Below, piece after piece: positions 36,248 through 49,433 of a stretch of DNA of 64,000 bases. Position numbers and translations under genes: made by a program. How positions within the stretch are numbered: the first letter of the stretch is position 1; each line of letters starts with the position of its first letter. This DNA is from Mesocentrotus franciscanus. Lineage: Eukaryota; Echinodermata; Echinoidea; Camarodonta; Strongylocentrotidae. A model generated the notes under the pieces. That model worked only from the letters and a program-made list of their open reading frames with translations, was not told the DNA's origin and did not search any database. Location: NCBI GenBank assembly GCA_037976565.1, contig CP137682.1, positions 25,859,298 to 25,923,297 of the forward strand, given 5' to 3'.

Positions 36248-37021
36248 TAATTTATACCTAAAGGTCCTCCTCTCTAACTCACAATGACCTGTTAGTTTTA
36301 GAAACCTTTCTAATTTCGCTTCAGACCGCAAGTTGATCAATGCATCCAGGTGACTTACGTGTTGTTGTGTCACCTACAGAAAAAAGGGGTGCATTGTGTC
36401 CCAAATATCGGAATCTAAAATCAATATTTTGGTTGACAAAAGGATAAAAAGCGAAAATTACCATCACAAAGCACTGGAGGTGTGACGTGTACTCTGTAGT
36501 ATGCAAGCTCTATGCAGACGATTTCGATTTTTTGCTTTCTTCAGCTTGCCGCCAGCCTTGCAGGTTCGGGTGAGCGGTTTATTGTGGACATTTGGATGTA
36601 TGAGAACACCTACAAGACACTGCAATAATTTATGCAATAATTTATACCTAAAGGTCCTCCTCTCTAACTCACAATGACCTGTTAGTTTTAGAAACCTTTC
36701 TAATTTCGCTTCAGACCGCAAGTTGATCAATGCATCCAGGTGACTTACGTGTTGTTGTGTCACCTACAGAAAAAAGGGGTGCATTGTGTCCCAAATATCG
36801 GAATCTAAAATCAATATTTTGGTTGACAAAAGGATAAAAAGCGAAAATTACCATCACAAAGCACTGGAGGTGTGACGTGTACTCTGTAGTATGCAAGCTC
36901 TATGCAGACGATTTCGATTTTTTGCTTTCTTCAGCTTGCCGCCAGCCTTGCAGGTTCGGGTGAGCGGTTTATTGTGGACATTTGGATGTATGAGAACACC
37001 TACAAGACACTGCAATAATTT
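36248..37021 (+). repeat. Exact 384-bp tandem duplication
   Basis: Copies 36248-36631 and 36638-37021 look identical base for base (period 390) with 6 extra bases between. The junction contains the microhomology GCAATAATTTAT. Both copies open the same minus-strand frames, which are not gene-like. Confidence 0.9.
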
Positions 37022-37059
37022 CACATCAGAGAGTGACGGTACATGCTACATTCCACCAT

Positions 37060-37073
37060 TTCTCTTTCTTTCC

Positions 37074-37115
<42 letters not shown>

Positions 37116-37352
37116 CTTTCTCTCTCTGCCCCCTCCCTCTCTCTCTCTATCTCTCTCTCTGCCCCCCCCCCTCTCTCTCTCTCTTTCTCTCTCTTTCTTT
37201 CTCTGCCCCTCTCCCGCGCTCTCTCCTGTCTTTCTATCTCTCTCTCTTTCCCTTTGTCTGTATGTATATGTCTCTCTCCCTTCTTCATCTCCCCTCTCTT
37301 TTTGTTTATCTAATTATCCATTTTCTACCTCTCTTTCCTTCTTTCTGTCTCT

Positions 37353-37418
<66 letters not shown>

Positions 37419-37425
37419 TCTCTCG
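37060..37425 (+). repeat. Long CT microsatellite
   Basis: CT-rich tract of about 360 bp directly after the tandem duplication, with a pure CT run near 37354-37412. Three plus-strand frames and a minus frame across it are artefacts. Confidence 0.92.
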
Positions 37426-38027
37426 TCTACATGGTCCTCTCCACGTAAAGGTGATGTACATGTACAGTGCAAGAACGTGATGAAAGAGAGTGCACGAGAT
37501 GATTTTAATTTAAAATGACAGTTTTGTTTACTATGAAAATGCTACCGTTGCCAACACTATGGATAGTGTATTGTACGACCTACATTCTGCTTGGATAGCA
37601 GCGCAAATATTGAATTTTTCATTTTGAGCCGGAAAAACATTATCATATCGTTAAAATGGAGACAAGGCTTTGCCAGATAATCATCCGCATATCTTCTTTT
37701 TTTCCAGTACAAGTAGATGTTACATGTTAGACCCTCTTTCGTTTTATTTGAAGATGGGTGATTTGCCCTGATCCTAAATAAATTCATGTGCCATTTTCTG
37801 CAACCACACGGAGGACAGAATGATGATGAATGGTAGTATTATGGAGGCAGCTCGTATGTATTGATAAAAAAGTATAAGATACATCTTGATCAATGGAGAT
37901 CATGTAATTTTTAGTTAAAAACAAACGGTCGTTAATTGAAATACCAAGGTGAAAGTCATTTCAGAATGCTACGTGCATGTGCACTGTATGTATTATAATG
38001 AAATTCTTCAAAATAAATTTTAGTGTT

Positions 38028-38154
38028 CTCTGTCTCTCTCTCTAAAATATAGTCTTTGTCTGTCTGTCACTCTCTCTCTATCTCACTCACACACCTAGAA
38101 ACATGCTCTTTCTCTCTTTTATTTCGTTATGTGTCTCACTCTCCCTCTCCCTCC

Positions 38155-38185
<31 letters not shown>
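38028..38185 (+). repeat. CT microsatellite
   Basis: Interrupted CT runs, then CTAT units. Confidence 0.85.
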
Positions 38186-38783
38186 ATCCCCACTCCTGTT
38201 TTGTCATGGAGTAAACAATATCTGAATCGCGCTTCAAAACAACACTACGAGTGATGAATGGCGAAAAACGGTTGAATTGAACACTTGCGCGGTATTTTTC
38301 TTCCCGAAAATATTGCGCCTTGGGTCATTTTACTTTCACGTCCGCGATCAGAGGTACTTCGCGCTGGGTCGGTATCTGTATATATCCGAAACTTCGTATG
38401 AGATATTTAGAGTGTCTCATTTTATTCCTCCATTTCCGGTAAAAGCATATGGGCGCGACATTTTGAACCGTTTTTATTTGGAATAACCCAAATCGTTTAG
38501 TCGGATTATCCTGTATCAGGGTTATTGTCCCGTATCACCATTTCCCTTTGATGTGGGAATTGTGCGATAGGGTTGGACAATCTGAAAATGGGAAGTGGAG
38601 ATTGGAAGGCTGTGGAAGGCTGTGTTTGGATGCTTTCACTGCAACTCTTTCCGTTACGAGTTATATGATTACCGCTAGTGTTTCTCCATTTTCATTTGGC
38701 GTTGCTATCAACGCCTTGAATGCAGTTATGTAATATAGACCTACGTCTACATGACATTCAAATAACTACAAATCGACTGTTAA

Positions 38784-39309
38784 AGATACTATGTCCCTTT
38801 TGCAGCCAACATCAAATTCTGTAGAACTTTGCAGGAATTATGAATATGTCATGTATGTCCTATCTGTGAAATTTAAACGTTAGCAGTGTCCTAATATTCA
38901 AATTATGCAAGGAAACCCGTTTACTTGCTAGACTTCACTGTCAGACACTATTGAGTGACTGACTGGCTTTTTCATCTTTGGTAATAACATACATAAAATG
39001 AGCTGTAAAGGGTACATGAGCATTTGTCTACATCAATAACCCACTTCTTGTAATGGCCAAAATTAAACTGATTGAATCTTTGCGCAGCATAAAACGTACG
39101 ACCATTCGGTACAATGGTCTGAAAAATCAGACTATTACTTACTGGCTCTATAGCTCCTAAGTCGATTCGACAACTAATAGTCGTTATTTTCCCACTTAAA
39201 GACATTTTCAAGCCCCCCTTTAGGGAAGTTCTAAATTAGTATTGTCTTTCAAATGCCGTTGGAATTTAACCTTTTCATTTTTTTGGCCTGCAAATGGGAC
39301 ATAGTACCT
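38784..39309. mobile_element. TTAA-flanked MITE, copy 2
   Basis: 526-bp second copy of the element at 25171, same orientation, between TTAA repeats (38780-38783, 39310-39313). It differs by about three substitutions and a few bases in the run of C and T near 39215. The short minus-strand frame is unchanged. Confidence 0.82.
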
Positions 39310-39313
39310 TTAA

Positions 39314-42300
39314 GATCCAGAATGGTATAAGGTCATATATAACTTAACGACCTTTTGGCTCTAAACAGACGAAATGTTTGAAATCTCGTCCTACATGAGG
39401 TATTATTATTTTGTCTAAAGACCCGAATCCTAAAATAGGAAATAAGTCGCTTTGAAAAAGTGTACTCTCATTACGGCGTTGATCATGTATGGGAGTATAC
39501 CAACGGCTTTAAGTAAATTGCAGCGACAGATAACGTTTTTTTTCTTCAAAGTCATTACCGATTTAATTATATGTCAAATTCATATATTATATTCCGAATC
39601 GCAGTTTAGAACATCCTTCTCTTTAGTTATTGAAATGAATGGCAAAGCATTCCTCCATAAGTAAACGTCCCAGGTCCCACTTCCGCTGGGGACTGTCCCC
39701 GTGCATGTTTCAAAAGCTTCATTAAAAGCCATATTACTTTCAACTGAATAATCCTTTTTTTTTGGGGGGTATAGTTCTTCACAATTTCAATCACATACAC
39801 GCAGGATTACACCAATTTATTCATGTAACGTACACCCCCATGTTCGCACCAATGAACATTTCTTTTTTCAGAACCATTTTGTTGGCGGATTTATGGTTCC
39901 CTAGACGGGTTTTGCATCGTCATCAAATCTTCCAGACGATTCTACTTCTAAGCGAAATAGAAAGCTCTCGTCACCAAAAGTGGATTCCACACTCAACTAT
40001 ATATCCTGTGTTTTATGACTCTTTTCGCTTGTAGTTATTTTTTTTTGGTTCGCGATATATTTTATTCACCACGAACAGATTTTGTGCGGTCTCTGGTATT
40101 TTCTTTTTATGATGGAGATCAATGCTTTAAATAGAAAAATAGACGGGGTGCGAAACAAAACTTTAATTAAAAAAAAAAAAATTGAAGTTAGCACGGTCGC
40201 ATAGACTTTCGTGAAATCAACTCATTGGCAAGTTTTATACGCTATTGTATATCCCATAGAAGCTACCAGGTAATAGTCGTTATTGTAATGTTATTGACGA
40301 AATAAACGACAACCGTCACCGAGTCGGCCCGGAAACTTTAGTGACCAGGCAAAATCAGGCATCGTGCCATAATTACCTTCCCCTTTATCTTTGAAAGTCG
40401 GCATAGATCGTGCTTTTTCTCTAATTAATGTTGTTTTCATGGCACGTTTTAAAAGGCACAGATTGGATAGCATACCACAAGAAAACGCAGTGGATCACTG
40501 CGGTATTACAGGCGTGTACTCTATGTACGACGGAGACTCATGGTTTGTGGCCATCATATCATTGTCAATGTAGAGTAGATAACAACATGATCTTGAGACT
40601 AACGTTTTTTTTATAAACAGAGAGAACCCCCCCCCCAAAAAAAAAATGAATAAGAAAAAAAAAGATAAAGAAAATAGAATATGAATGAATAAATAGATAA
40701 ATAAATAGATTATAATAATAATAGGATTTACAAATAAAAACATGGGGAATATCAAAGGAACGAAAGATAATGTGGTAAGCACGATAAAAGAATGAAATAA
40801 CCAACAAGGAAACTTTTTAATTTATCTCGCAACCCCAATCGAAATAAGCAAAATATATTTTCTGCATCTTTCACTTCTCATATATTAGTTCTTCTCTCCG
40901 ATCTTCAATTTCCCTTCTATTGTACTCGTTCTTGATTTCTCTTCCTCTGTTACAATAATTATATGCACGTAAATTGTCTAAAAACTCAGTTATCATATTA
41001 ATATTCGTGTAATTATAACACGATCGATCGAAACTACTTCCGAACAAATCAAAGTGATGCAATTTCCATAGCCTTGTGCGTCACCTATTGAAAGGTGCAA
41101 ACGCGATACTGAGGTATTACGTAATTCTAGCATGATTTCTATGGGATGTGCAATACCGAATTGGGTGTTGAAATTGCCCTGGAATTGATTTTCCGGAAGA
41201 AGAAAAAATTGCGATCTTCTTTTACTTTTTTTCCTCTTGATTAATATTACCCATTTCCTATGATGCATATAATTTGTTGAAATATAAAAAAATGAAATCA
41301 ATTGCACATTTGTATTCAAGCACAATCAATAATATGAATACTGGATTATTATCCTGACCGAGGAGAGCACTGTGGTATGCCTACCCTTAAGGTGTTCTCA
41401 AATTCAATTCAGGGAGTAGAGAACATAATTGACTTGTAAAGATGAAAAGATGGAGGAGAGAAAATGTAAAGAATGATGGAGGATGCAGAAAGGGATGCCA
41501 GAGCTAGCGAAGGGATGAAGTCTTGATAATTCTATTTGCATTCCGTGGGCGCATATTTGTTTTTTCAAGTCAAGCCTGATAGCGGTCGATAGAATTAGCC
41601 CTGGTGTATGGCCGAAGATGAGGGAAGGATGTGAGAATCGGAAGAGTAAGGGGTTTAAAGAGGTGTACTTGCAAGATGAACTGTCAGGCAGACCTCGGGC
41701 AATCGAATTCAATAACGATTAGGAGCAATTAGCTCCCCCAGCCGCCCTTGAACGGCCCATGCTGTTCCTGACGAATTGGCTGCAGTCTCTGTGATACGAC
41801 TTATAAATCACAACCGCGAATGCTTAGTAATAAATTTAAACATACGGTATTAACATTTTCGAAAGTAATCATCTATGAATAATGCATGGTGATGTGTGTG
41901 TTCGCATGTGCGATGGTGCGTGTTTGTGGGTGGTGGGGAGGGGGGATATACCTATTCGTATATGTCTAACATGAGGCGCAATGGGAGCGATCTGTTTTAT
42001 TAAAATTGTAATAAAAACATCCGCAGCAATGATGCATGTGCACAGCTTAACGGCAATATCCAATTATAACGCACCATTGCTCTGATTTTAAATGCATTTC
42101 TTGATTAGTGTGATGAAGAAAACAAATAATACACAGAGCCAACAGTGATGTAGAATTTATCAGTATCACAAATAGCGCAGTCATGCTTATTAGAAATTCC
42201 CAAAGACATTTTACCTCAAATAGTTCATCTTGTTGCGCTGGTGTGATATCATATACTAGTCAGAATGCTCTAGATCATTCTTCACCTGTATCCAGATAAT

Positions 42301-44674
42301 GGCGTATATGCTGGTGGCAATTTTCCTCTTGTTTGGACTTTCATATCCATCATGCATCTATTTTATAGAAGTATAGGATAAGGAAAAAAGTACAGCAAGT
42401 AATATTGCGACGTGTAAAGTGACGGAATTCTAATATTATTACAGCCTTCCAGCTATATATTGGTAGGGAGAAAAACGCATCTCAATGAGAGAGAAAAGGG
42501 AATGAAAGAGAGATAGATAGGACCATTTAATATTCATTTATTATATCATGTAATCCCTCCGGCCATTTTAATATGAAACGAACTTTAATATAAAAAAAGT
42601 GTGTCGGCCAATACAATTTCCAATCGCCAATATTTATTGTTTTTAGCCCGGAGTGACGAGGCCCTTTCCGTCGTCATTTTGATGACAGAACAACCTTGCC
42701 AATTTACTCATTGTGATGAGATGCCATGTCGAAGATGAAAAATGTGCGTTTTTTCGTGATATACATGAAGAAGATCTAAATATATCTGGTACAAAATTAC
42801 TGACGCTTTTTAATCAAAGAAAGAAGATTTTTCCCATTTTCGATTATATGATAAAGCCACGGTCACCATTTTGCGAGAATGCGTCTCAGTAGTAAAATAT
42901 AATTTAGTTGAGAAAGAAATCGAACTTTATGCATTTGTGTTTAGAGTATTGTTGACGTAAATAAACCATCGAGTCTGTGACATTCTTATCGTTAAATTGA
43001 ATGAGACGTCGATTGGATTAATAGTTCTTCGATGTAATGCGAGAGGTCGTCTGGAATTGCTCTCTTTTATCGCAACTACATCCATCACAATGTGAATGAG
43101 AATAGAGAAACAGAAATGGATAACTCGAGGGTTCAATTTTCGTTGGCTTTCGAGTTTATTGATGAATGACTAACACTGTTTACGCGGTCGATGAAAATTC
43201 ATTCATGTTTGGTTTTCTCTCTGTGTCTTTTAAAGGTAATACCGCCTCACAGAATTGAACGAAAGTTACTGAACACTGAAGATTAGAAATTATATCCACC
43301 AAATAATATTAGTAGTACATGCAGAGTAGCATAGTACTAAGCAAGAAAATGGAGCTAAATAGTCTCTTGGCCGTATTTTCCAGAATGATTACAAAAATTG
43401 ATTTTGGGATGAACATTCAAAATTAATTAATGGAGTTTCTCTTAAAACGTCCTTCTGTTAAATCGAGTTGAAAACATATTACCTCACTCTAGTCCTTTAA
43501 GCCTGATGCACGCGAAGCGCCATTTTTATGACGTCAGGACTGTGTCAGCGACTGACGCGCCATGTGGGGACATTTTGTACAGAAAGTAAATGCAAAAAGA
43601 GCAGTGCAAACGTATGGTTTTCACACTAATTTCCTCCATATATGTGGGCGGCGCGGGTTATAAGCAATTGCCATAACGCCTCGTGCGCCACGGATATTAG
43701 TGAATGGGTTCCTTGGCGTTAGAACCTTAATCCGTTCGTTAGGTCAATGATAAAAATACACTGTATGTCACATATCGACCACACACTTGCCGCCCTCAAA
43801 ACTCCCAAAACTTGAAAGAAAAAAAAAATCACTTGTCCTTCCATGCAGTAATATGAAAACCTTGTTGAAGAATATTCAAGGTAGGCTTGCGACTTATTTT
43901 TTTATTTCGTTTTAAAGGGGAAAGAGAATCGGAATGATGGGGTGAAAGCACCTGCCAGCTAGTGCCCTACATAACCAAAGCCATGCAAAACATTCTGGAA
44001 TTGTATCTACTCAGTGCCGGAGCAAGAGAGAGGGGGTGGGGGTAGCAAGGGGTGCCCATCCTTCCCAGTTGCCCCAAACGCTTTAAGAACAGTTCATTCT
44101 TATCCCCTCTATTCTCTTTGGCCCTAGCTTGCCTTCCTCTTAATATAGCTTCCAGCATCTAAAATCCGGTTCTACAACTCTACCCTCTCCTTGCTATAGA
44201 ATGATAAGTTGGGATTCTGAACCCGGAACATCACGTGCATTGTCAATAATTATATTATTTATCCACATTGATCCAGTCTATACAAAATCCTCAATTAAAA
44301 AATATACTTTTAGATAAATTGTGAAAATGATGCATTCATTAATATCGCTTTTGAACCATCAGTGTGCTTTACCCGGCCACTAAAGTGTTTCTTTGCGCAT
44401 GGCAAAGATAATAGTCAAAGTTGTCAATCATTTTCGAGTTTCTTGCTCATTTTCAAGGGATGTAAACTCACTGATCATAGAAGCATGTCATTGCACCCAA
44501 CCATGAAATGACTGAATATTGTTTTTAACGGTTGCATTGAAATGTTCAATTGATGGGTACTACGGTTCGATTAAGCACCGACTTCACGAGCTCTGCTCAT
44601 TTTTTTTTGTAACCAATGAAATATCTCAAGGTCATACACAATCGTTATGGCATTTCTTTTCATTTTTATTCATA
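39314..44674. other. No gene seen
   Basis: AT-rich non-coding sequence with AATA-type units (about 40681-40725). A segment at about 41035-41170 resembles one at about 51470-51580 (shared GTCACCT..TTGAAA and CATGATTTCTA..GGATGT words) and may be an old dispersed repeat. A possible hAT-like end (CAGTGCCGGAGCAAG) lies near 44014. Confidence 0.35.
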
Positions 44675-44882
44675 TCGCTCGAGTGAAGGCTCTTTATTCT
44701 CATTCGAAGGGTCCGTGGTTCGATCTACGTTCAGTGATTTCATCCTTATGCCCACATTAGGACTCATAGACTAAGATATATCAAATTAGTACCTTACAAG
44801 TAATGTTTGGGTAGGAATTATTGCAGGGACCTCGGGAAAAGCAGTATCAATGCTGTTAAGGCTATCCTCGGTAAATAAAACC
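44675..44882 (+). mobile_element. tRNA-derived SINE remnant
   Basis: A B-box-like GTGGTTCGATCTA at about 44715 is followed by a body ending GCTATCCTCGGTAAATAAAAC. The A-box end is decayed. Its 3' part looks like SINE tails I remember from deuterostomes. Confidence 0.5.
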
Positions 44883-45722
44883 ATCATGAATTACAGTCTA
44901 GCGTTGCTCATTTATATTTGTTAATATTGCTAGCCACTTTCTTCGTTATTAATTTGCGTTTTGTTTGCATACGTGACGTCATATCAATCTGAAAGAATAT
45001 AGTCTGAACGAAAATCTTTTTAGCAAATAGCAATAATGAGTCGAGGCATTGTTCTGTCTTGGTCCTGTTGGTAGCATGAACAATACTGGACGCAATTAAT
45101 TCATGCTTTCCGCGGTGAGCCTACACCAAATAGATTATTGATTGCTTCTTTTCGTCTCTTTCTCATCTCCTGGCATCAGTATCTTTATCATGTCCGCCAG
45201 AGCAAGTAGGGCGTCAACTCTTTAAAAAGAAAAGGCCCGAATAAACATCCTTATGGCACTCCTCTGATAAACGGAAATGTCGATGAAAAAGTGTTTGGCA
45301 GATAGGGGTCGCGGAACACCGCTCTTTGTTGGGGGTGGGGGCGCTACTGCAATGCCTGTATGCATAAGACACGTCGAACAATTTCATCCTCAGAGTGCTT
45401 CTCATTTATAATTTAAAGATGTAAAACCTATAAATTGTTTACAACGAGAGCTATAAAATATCTCGTTTGCATGCTTTTTTGTCTTCTTGGGCAGTGCAAT
45501 ATCAATTACCTATGTATTTTTAATGACAATTTATTTCACTTGAAATATTGACGTTAAGTGTAATGGAGTCCACGACATCGGGAATGTCAGGTCAGATGGT
45601 TGATGATCTCTACGAATCATTATAGTGTGCGTAAATAGGGTTATTCATGGACAAATTATGCAAAATAATTATCACCAAAATTACGTGCAAAGGGACAAAA
45701 GGACTAGCTATTCAAACACACA

Positions 45723-45822
45723 TGCTCTCTCTTTCGCGCGCTCTCTCTCTCTCCTCTAGTCTCTCATCCTCTCTCCCTACCTCTCTTTTACTTCCTCGCT
45801 CTCTCTCTAGCACACTGTCTTT
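45723..45822 (+). repeat. CT microsatellite
   Basis: Interrupted CT runs; the serine/leucine-rich frame is an artefact. Confidence 0.8.
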
Positions 45823-45914
45823 CTTGTGAGCCCTTTCTCTCCATTAGCCTCTTTTGCACGCATCTTCTATCTCTTCCATCCCATGTTATTTTTGTTTGTT
45901 TAAATTATTATTAG

Positions 45915-46070
45915 CTTTGTTATTTATAACGCACCTCCAATATTTTGAAGCATGATTAAAAGCCTGTTCTTGCGTCCGGAGTTTGAGTCGCCTCTTGGCA
46001 CCGCCTGGGCTGACCAATAGCCGGCCAAGCCCGGGAAATTGTTGACCAAGAGAGCAAAGCCAATACAATT
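45915..46070. mobile_element. Suspected dispersed repeat fragment
   Basis: GC-rich island (TTGGCACCGCCTGGGCTGACC and flanks) in AT-rich DNA, next to GTCCGGAGTTTGAGTCGCC, which looks like a diverged B-box. It has the look of a SINE fragment, but no second copy is in the window. Confidence 0.28.
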
Positions 46071-48296
46071 AATCAATCAATTCATTGTTCCATGATATTG
46101 ATTTCTATCTTAATCACTGCCTTCCGAAGTACGCGTCATAGTCCATAATCTAAATTAGAAAGTAAACGATGGCACTGCATGATGACGTCATCAAGTGATC
46201 AAAGCATTTATTTTTCAAATCAGGTTTATTCTCTCTTGTTCTTTTATTAAGCCATTACTGTTAGCAACAACTAAAATTGAAGGAAATATTATTCGTAATA
46301 TAGCAAAGCACTATTGTCCAATGTTGCCACCCAGTGAGGGCATGAATAGTACGCGAAAATTGGTTACTTTGAAAAAGTGCTCGAGTGTTCTTGATATACT
46401 GTTAAGCCTTATATCCTCAATGAAAAAGGAGATGATTTAGACAACGATGTGAACATGAATTTATATTACAAATTTAATATCTTTTCACAATATTCCTGAT
46501 TAAAAAACGAATCTTCACGTACAGGAAGATTCCAGCCGTGAAAGTCTTCCTTTGTAAGCTAAATTTGTTCTTTATTTAGTTTAGAAAAAGTAAAGAAATC
46601 GCTTGTCAATAAACTGCTTTGTAGTTTTCATCCGCAAATGTTATTTTCTTCGAATAATATTTAAATCTGTACTTTTGTATTGGTTATTCTGTTTACTTGT
46701 AACTTGTAAAACAAATATTATCGTATTTGTAAAACCGTAGCCTGATTTTGCATCACATCATCCATTATAATTCTTTTTTAAATGCATGTCGTGTCAATGA
46801 ACTTTCAATAAAAACACCTGTCGTAAAAAACAATTGTAACAGTCGTGGCATGAAATTGGAAATATATCAATTACTGTTGAAAGGCCTGTTTACCTGCAGC
46901 TGATCAAAATCGTATGGCCTGTAACGCCATGGGGTTTTCGTCAAGGTTGCGATTTCATCAAATTGCAATAAAAATCATGAATTATTGCTGGAAATGAACT
47001 CTGAAACTCAATCAACACTTCCGGAAGTGAAGGTACTGAGTGATCTGCGACTCAATTAGTTTCGGAGCGGTGGTAGTCTACCTTTATGAGAATTAAAATG
47101 GTTATTGCTATTTTAATCTGAACTATCATGGGATATTCCATTTTTTATCACAGGGGTCGAGGTAACCCCTGTAAATCAATCAGTTATCCATGCGCTCACG
47201 CCAATTAGTGTATCCGATATATTTCACTTTCTACAGCTAAGTCAGATTGGCAATTGTGTCCTCAATTGCTTTTACAAGAGACTTAATGCAATACATGTAT
47301 GTATAGCTTCAACACAGTAATAAATTATTTATCATGACTGTATGTATGCCGTGTCCAGTTCCCAATTTACGATGGCCCATTTTCACTTAACCCCAAGCTT
47401 AATAACACTGCAATATCATCTTCTTTCTGCTTAGACGATTAACCTCGTTATAAGTGCCCTTGTAGTTCTGTTGGGAATCTAGTATGGATAATTTCTTATG
47501 AATATTGATATCGTGTATTATTGATGTCGTTTATTACCGTTATTGACGAAGAAATCGATCACAGCCATGCAGACAACAGTATCAGCCATTCCTATGTTAT
47601 GAGTCCATATAGCTTGGTGCCAGCATGCCAGACTTATGATTCATCTAGTGTTGTTAACGCCATAATCCTATCCTTAATTTCTCATAAAATATTGTATGGA
47701 TCTAGGATAGCAATTATTTTGACCAGAATGGTAATTGATAAGTCAGGGCTGGCTGTACTTTTGTCATAAGTGGATCTGATGAACAAAGTGAGATGCCATA
47801 TTGTGTCCTACAAATAAATAGATGTAATAATAATTCCATCGGTGATGCGGGCATTCCTCCTAACATGCATATGGTAACCCTCTAATAAATGAAACTTTTC
47901 ATCCGGAAATAACTCGGAACTCATATATTGTTAGGCGTTGAAAGAAACAATTATAATACAATATTGCTCTAATAAATAAGCAAGGGCATGTATCGTTTTA
48001 GCCTCGTAAGCTTAGTCGATAGGTCAATTCAATGCTTTTTTAAAGGATATCATTGTCCCATAATCATAATAATACTCTCCTTCAGGAAATATGGGGTGGT
48101 GATTGAGGTTGCCTGACATAATCTCCAGAAGTGACTACGAAGATCTAAGCTGCCATACGTGCGTACTACGTAATATACAATACCAAAGCAAAGTGTTCAT
48201 GACAGTCACAACTACAATTCAGTCCAGTATTACATCATCATCATAATATGTAATTATAATTATGATTATCACGATAACCATGATAGTCGACAAGCC
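46071..48296. other. No gene seen
   Basis: AT-rich; frames at 46195-46440 and 47521-47769 lack exon borders or motifs. Confidence 0.4.
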
Positions 48297-48459
48297 TGGG
48301 ACCTGTTGCATAAAACTTACCATTAATGGTAACTCTGCCATCAATGGTAACTACCATGGTAACATTGCTCAACAGCCAATCAAAATCAAGTATTCCATGG
48401 AAGTTACCATTGATGGCAAAGTTACCATCAATGATAAGTTTTATGCAACGGGACCCTGG
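48297..48459. mobile_element. Small snap-back MITE
   Basis: Left GTTGCATAAAACTTACCATT and right AATGATAAGTTTTATGCAAC are inverted repeats. Further inward, several TACCATTRATGG words mirror one another, so most of the 160 bp folds into one hairpin. GTTGCATAAAACTT ends are common in animal MITEs. Confidence 0.65.
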
Positions 48460-49352
48460 TTTTCACTAAGGCACTGAATTTGCTATAGAACCATGATGAT
48501 AGTCTAGATTTGATAATTTTCTGAGCATGCGATTTTAAGAGTCCGTATTATTCCAATATTTGGTTACATGGGCTAAAGCCTTGAGCATCATATGGGATGG
48601 GTACGTGTACAAAACAAATGTAGATATTATTATTATTGTTATAGCATACTATCATCGGTTACGCTTTCCATTCACTATAGGTAACAAAGTTGGGATTAAA
48701 TCGCATATCTAGATAAACACGATGCATAGAGTTGGATCTGAATTATAAACAATCAAACATAGCATTTGAAAGCTTGTTTTCAGTGGTGCCCAGGTTAGTA
48801 TTATCTTGTATAGTATTATCGCATGTTTGTTTTTACCCAGTACCAGTACGGAGATAAGGTGACAATATTGTAGCAGATGCGTAGTACTGCCCACAGTGCG
48901 GTAATATAATAATACAACTAAACAAATTCAATTTGACTGATACAAGCTCGCTGCAGCTAGTTGGTCGAAGGAAAAGGTGTTTCAGTATGTCAATTTCAAT
49001 CCTCAGGGGAAAGAATGAATTTGTTATAAATGTCATGTTGCCATAGAAACTAAAAATATATTGCCAGTAGATAGGCTAATCCTTCTGGCAAACAGAACTT
49101 GTATATAAAATGATCCACAGGCATATTAAAATAGCCTTTGCCTTCCTAAATTCATGGAATAACTATATTCTTCTTTTCCATTCATTTTGTACAACATCTA
49201 TATCCGTCATTGTCTATAATGTATATAATGTATGTGTAATGTATATATATACAAATATATGTAGGCCTGTTATTATATTTAGTAGTAGTAATATTATTAT
49301 TATTAGAAGTAGTGATATTATTATTATCATTTTCATTATTAATATTTCTAAG

Positions 49353-49357
<5 letters not shown>

Positions 49358-49432
<75 letters not shown>
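49358..49432 (+). repeat. ATT microsatellite
   Basis: About 25 uninterrupted ATT units, preceded by scattered ATT and AGT units from about 49278. Confidence 0.9.

Positions 49433-49433
<1 letters not shown>

Noticed and set aside
36149..36896. Repeated minus-strand frames of up to 99 residues, same peptide twice
   Set aside because: The repetition reflects the exact tandem DNA duplication, not a gene family; no splice or domain support.
36891..37518. Leucine/serine-rich frames up to 161 residues
   Set aside because: Translated CT microsatellite in three frames.
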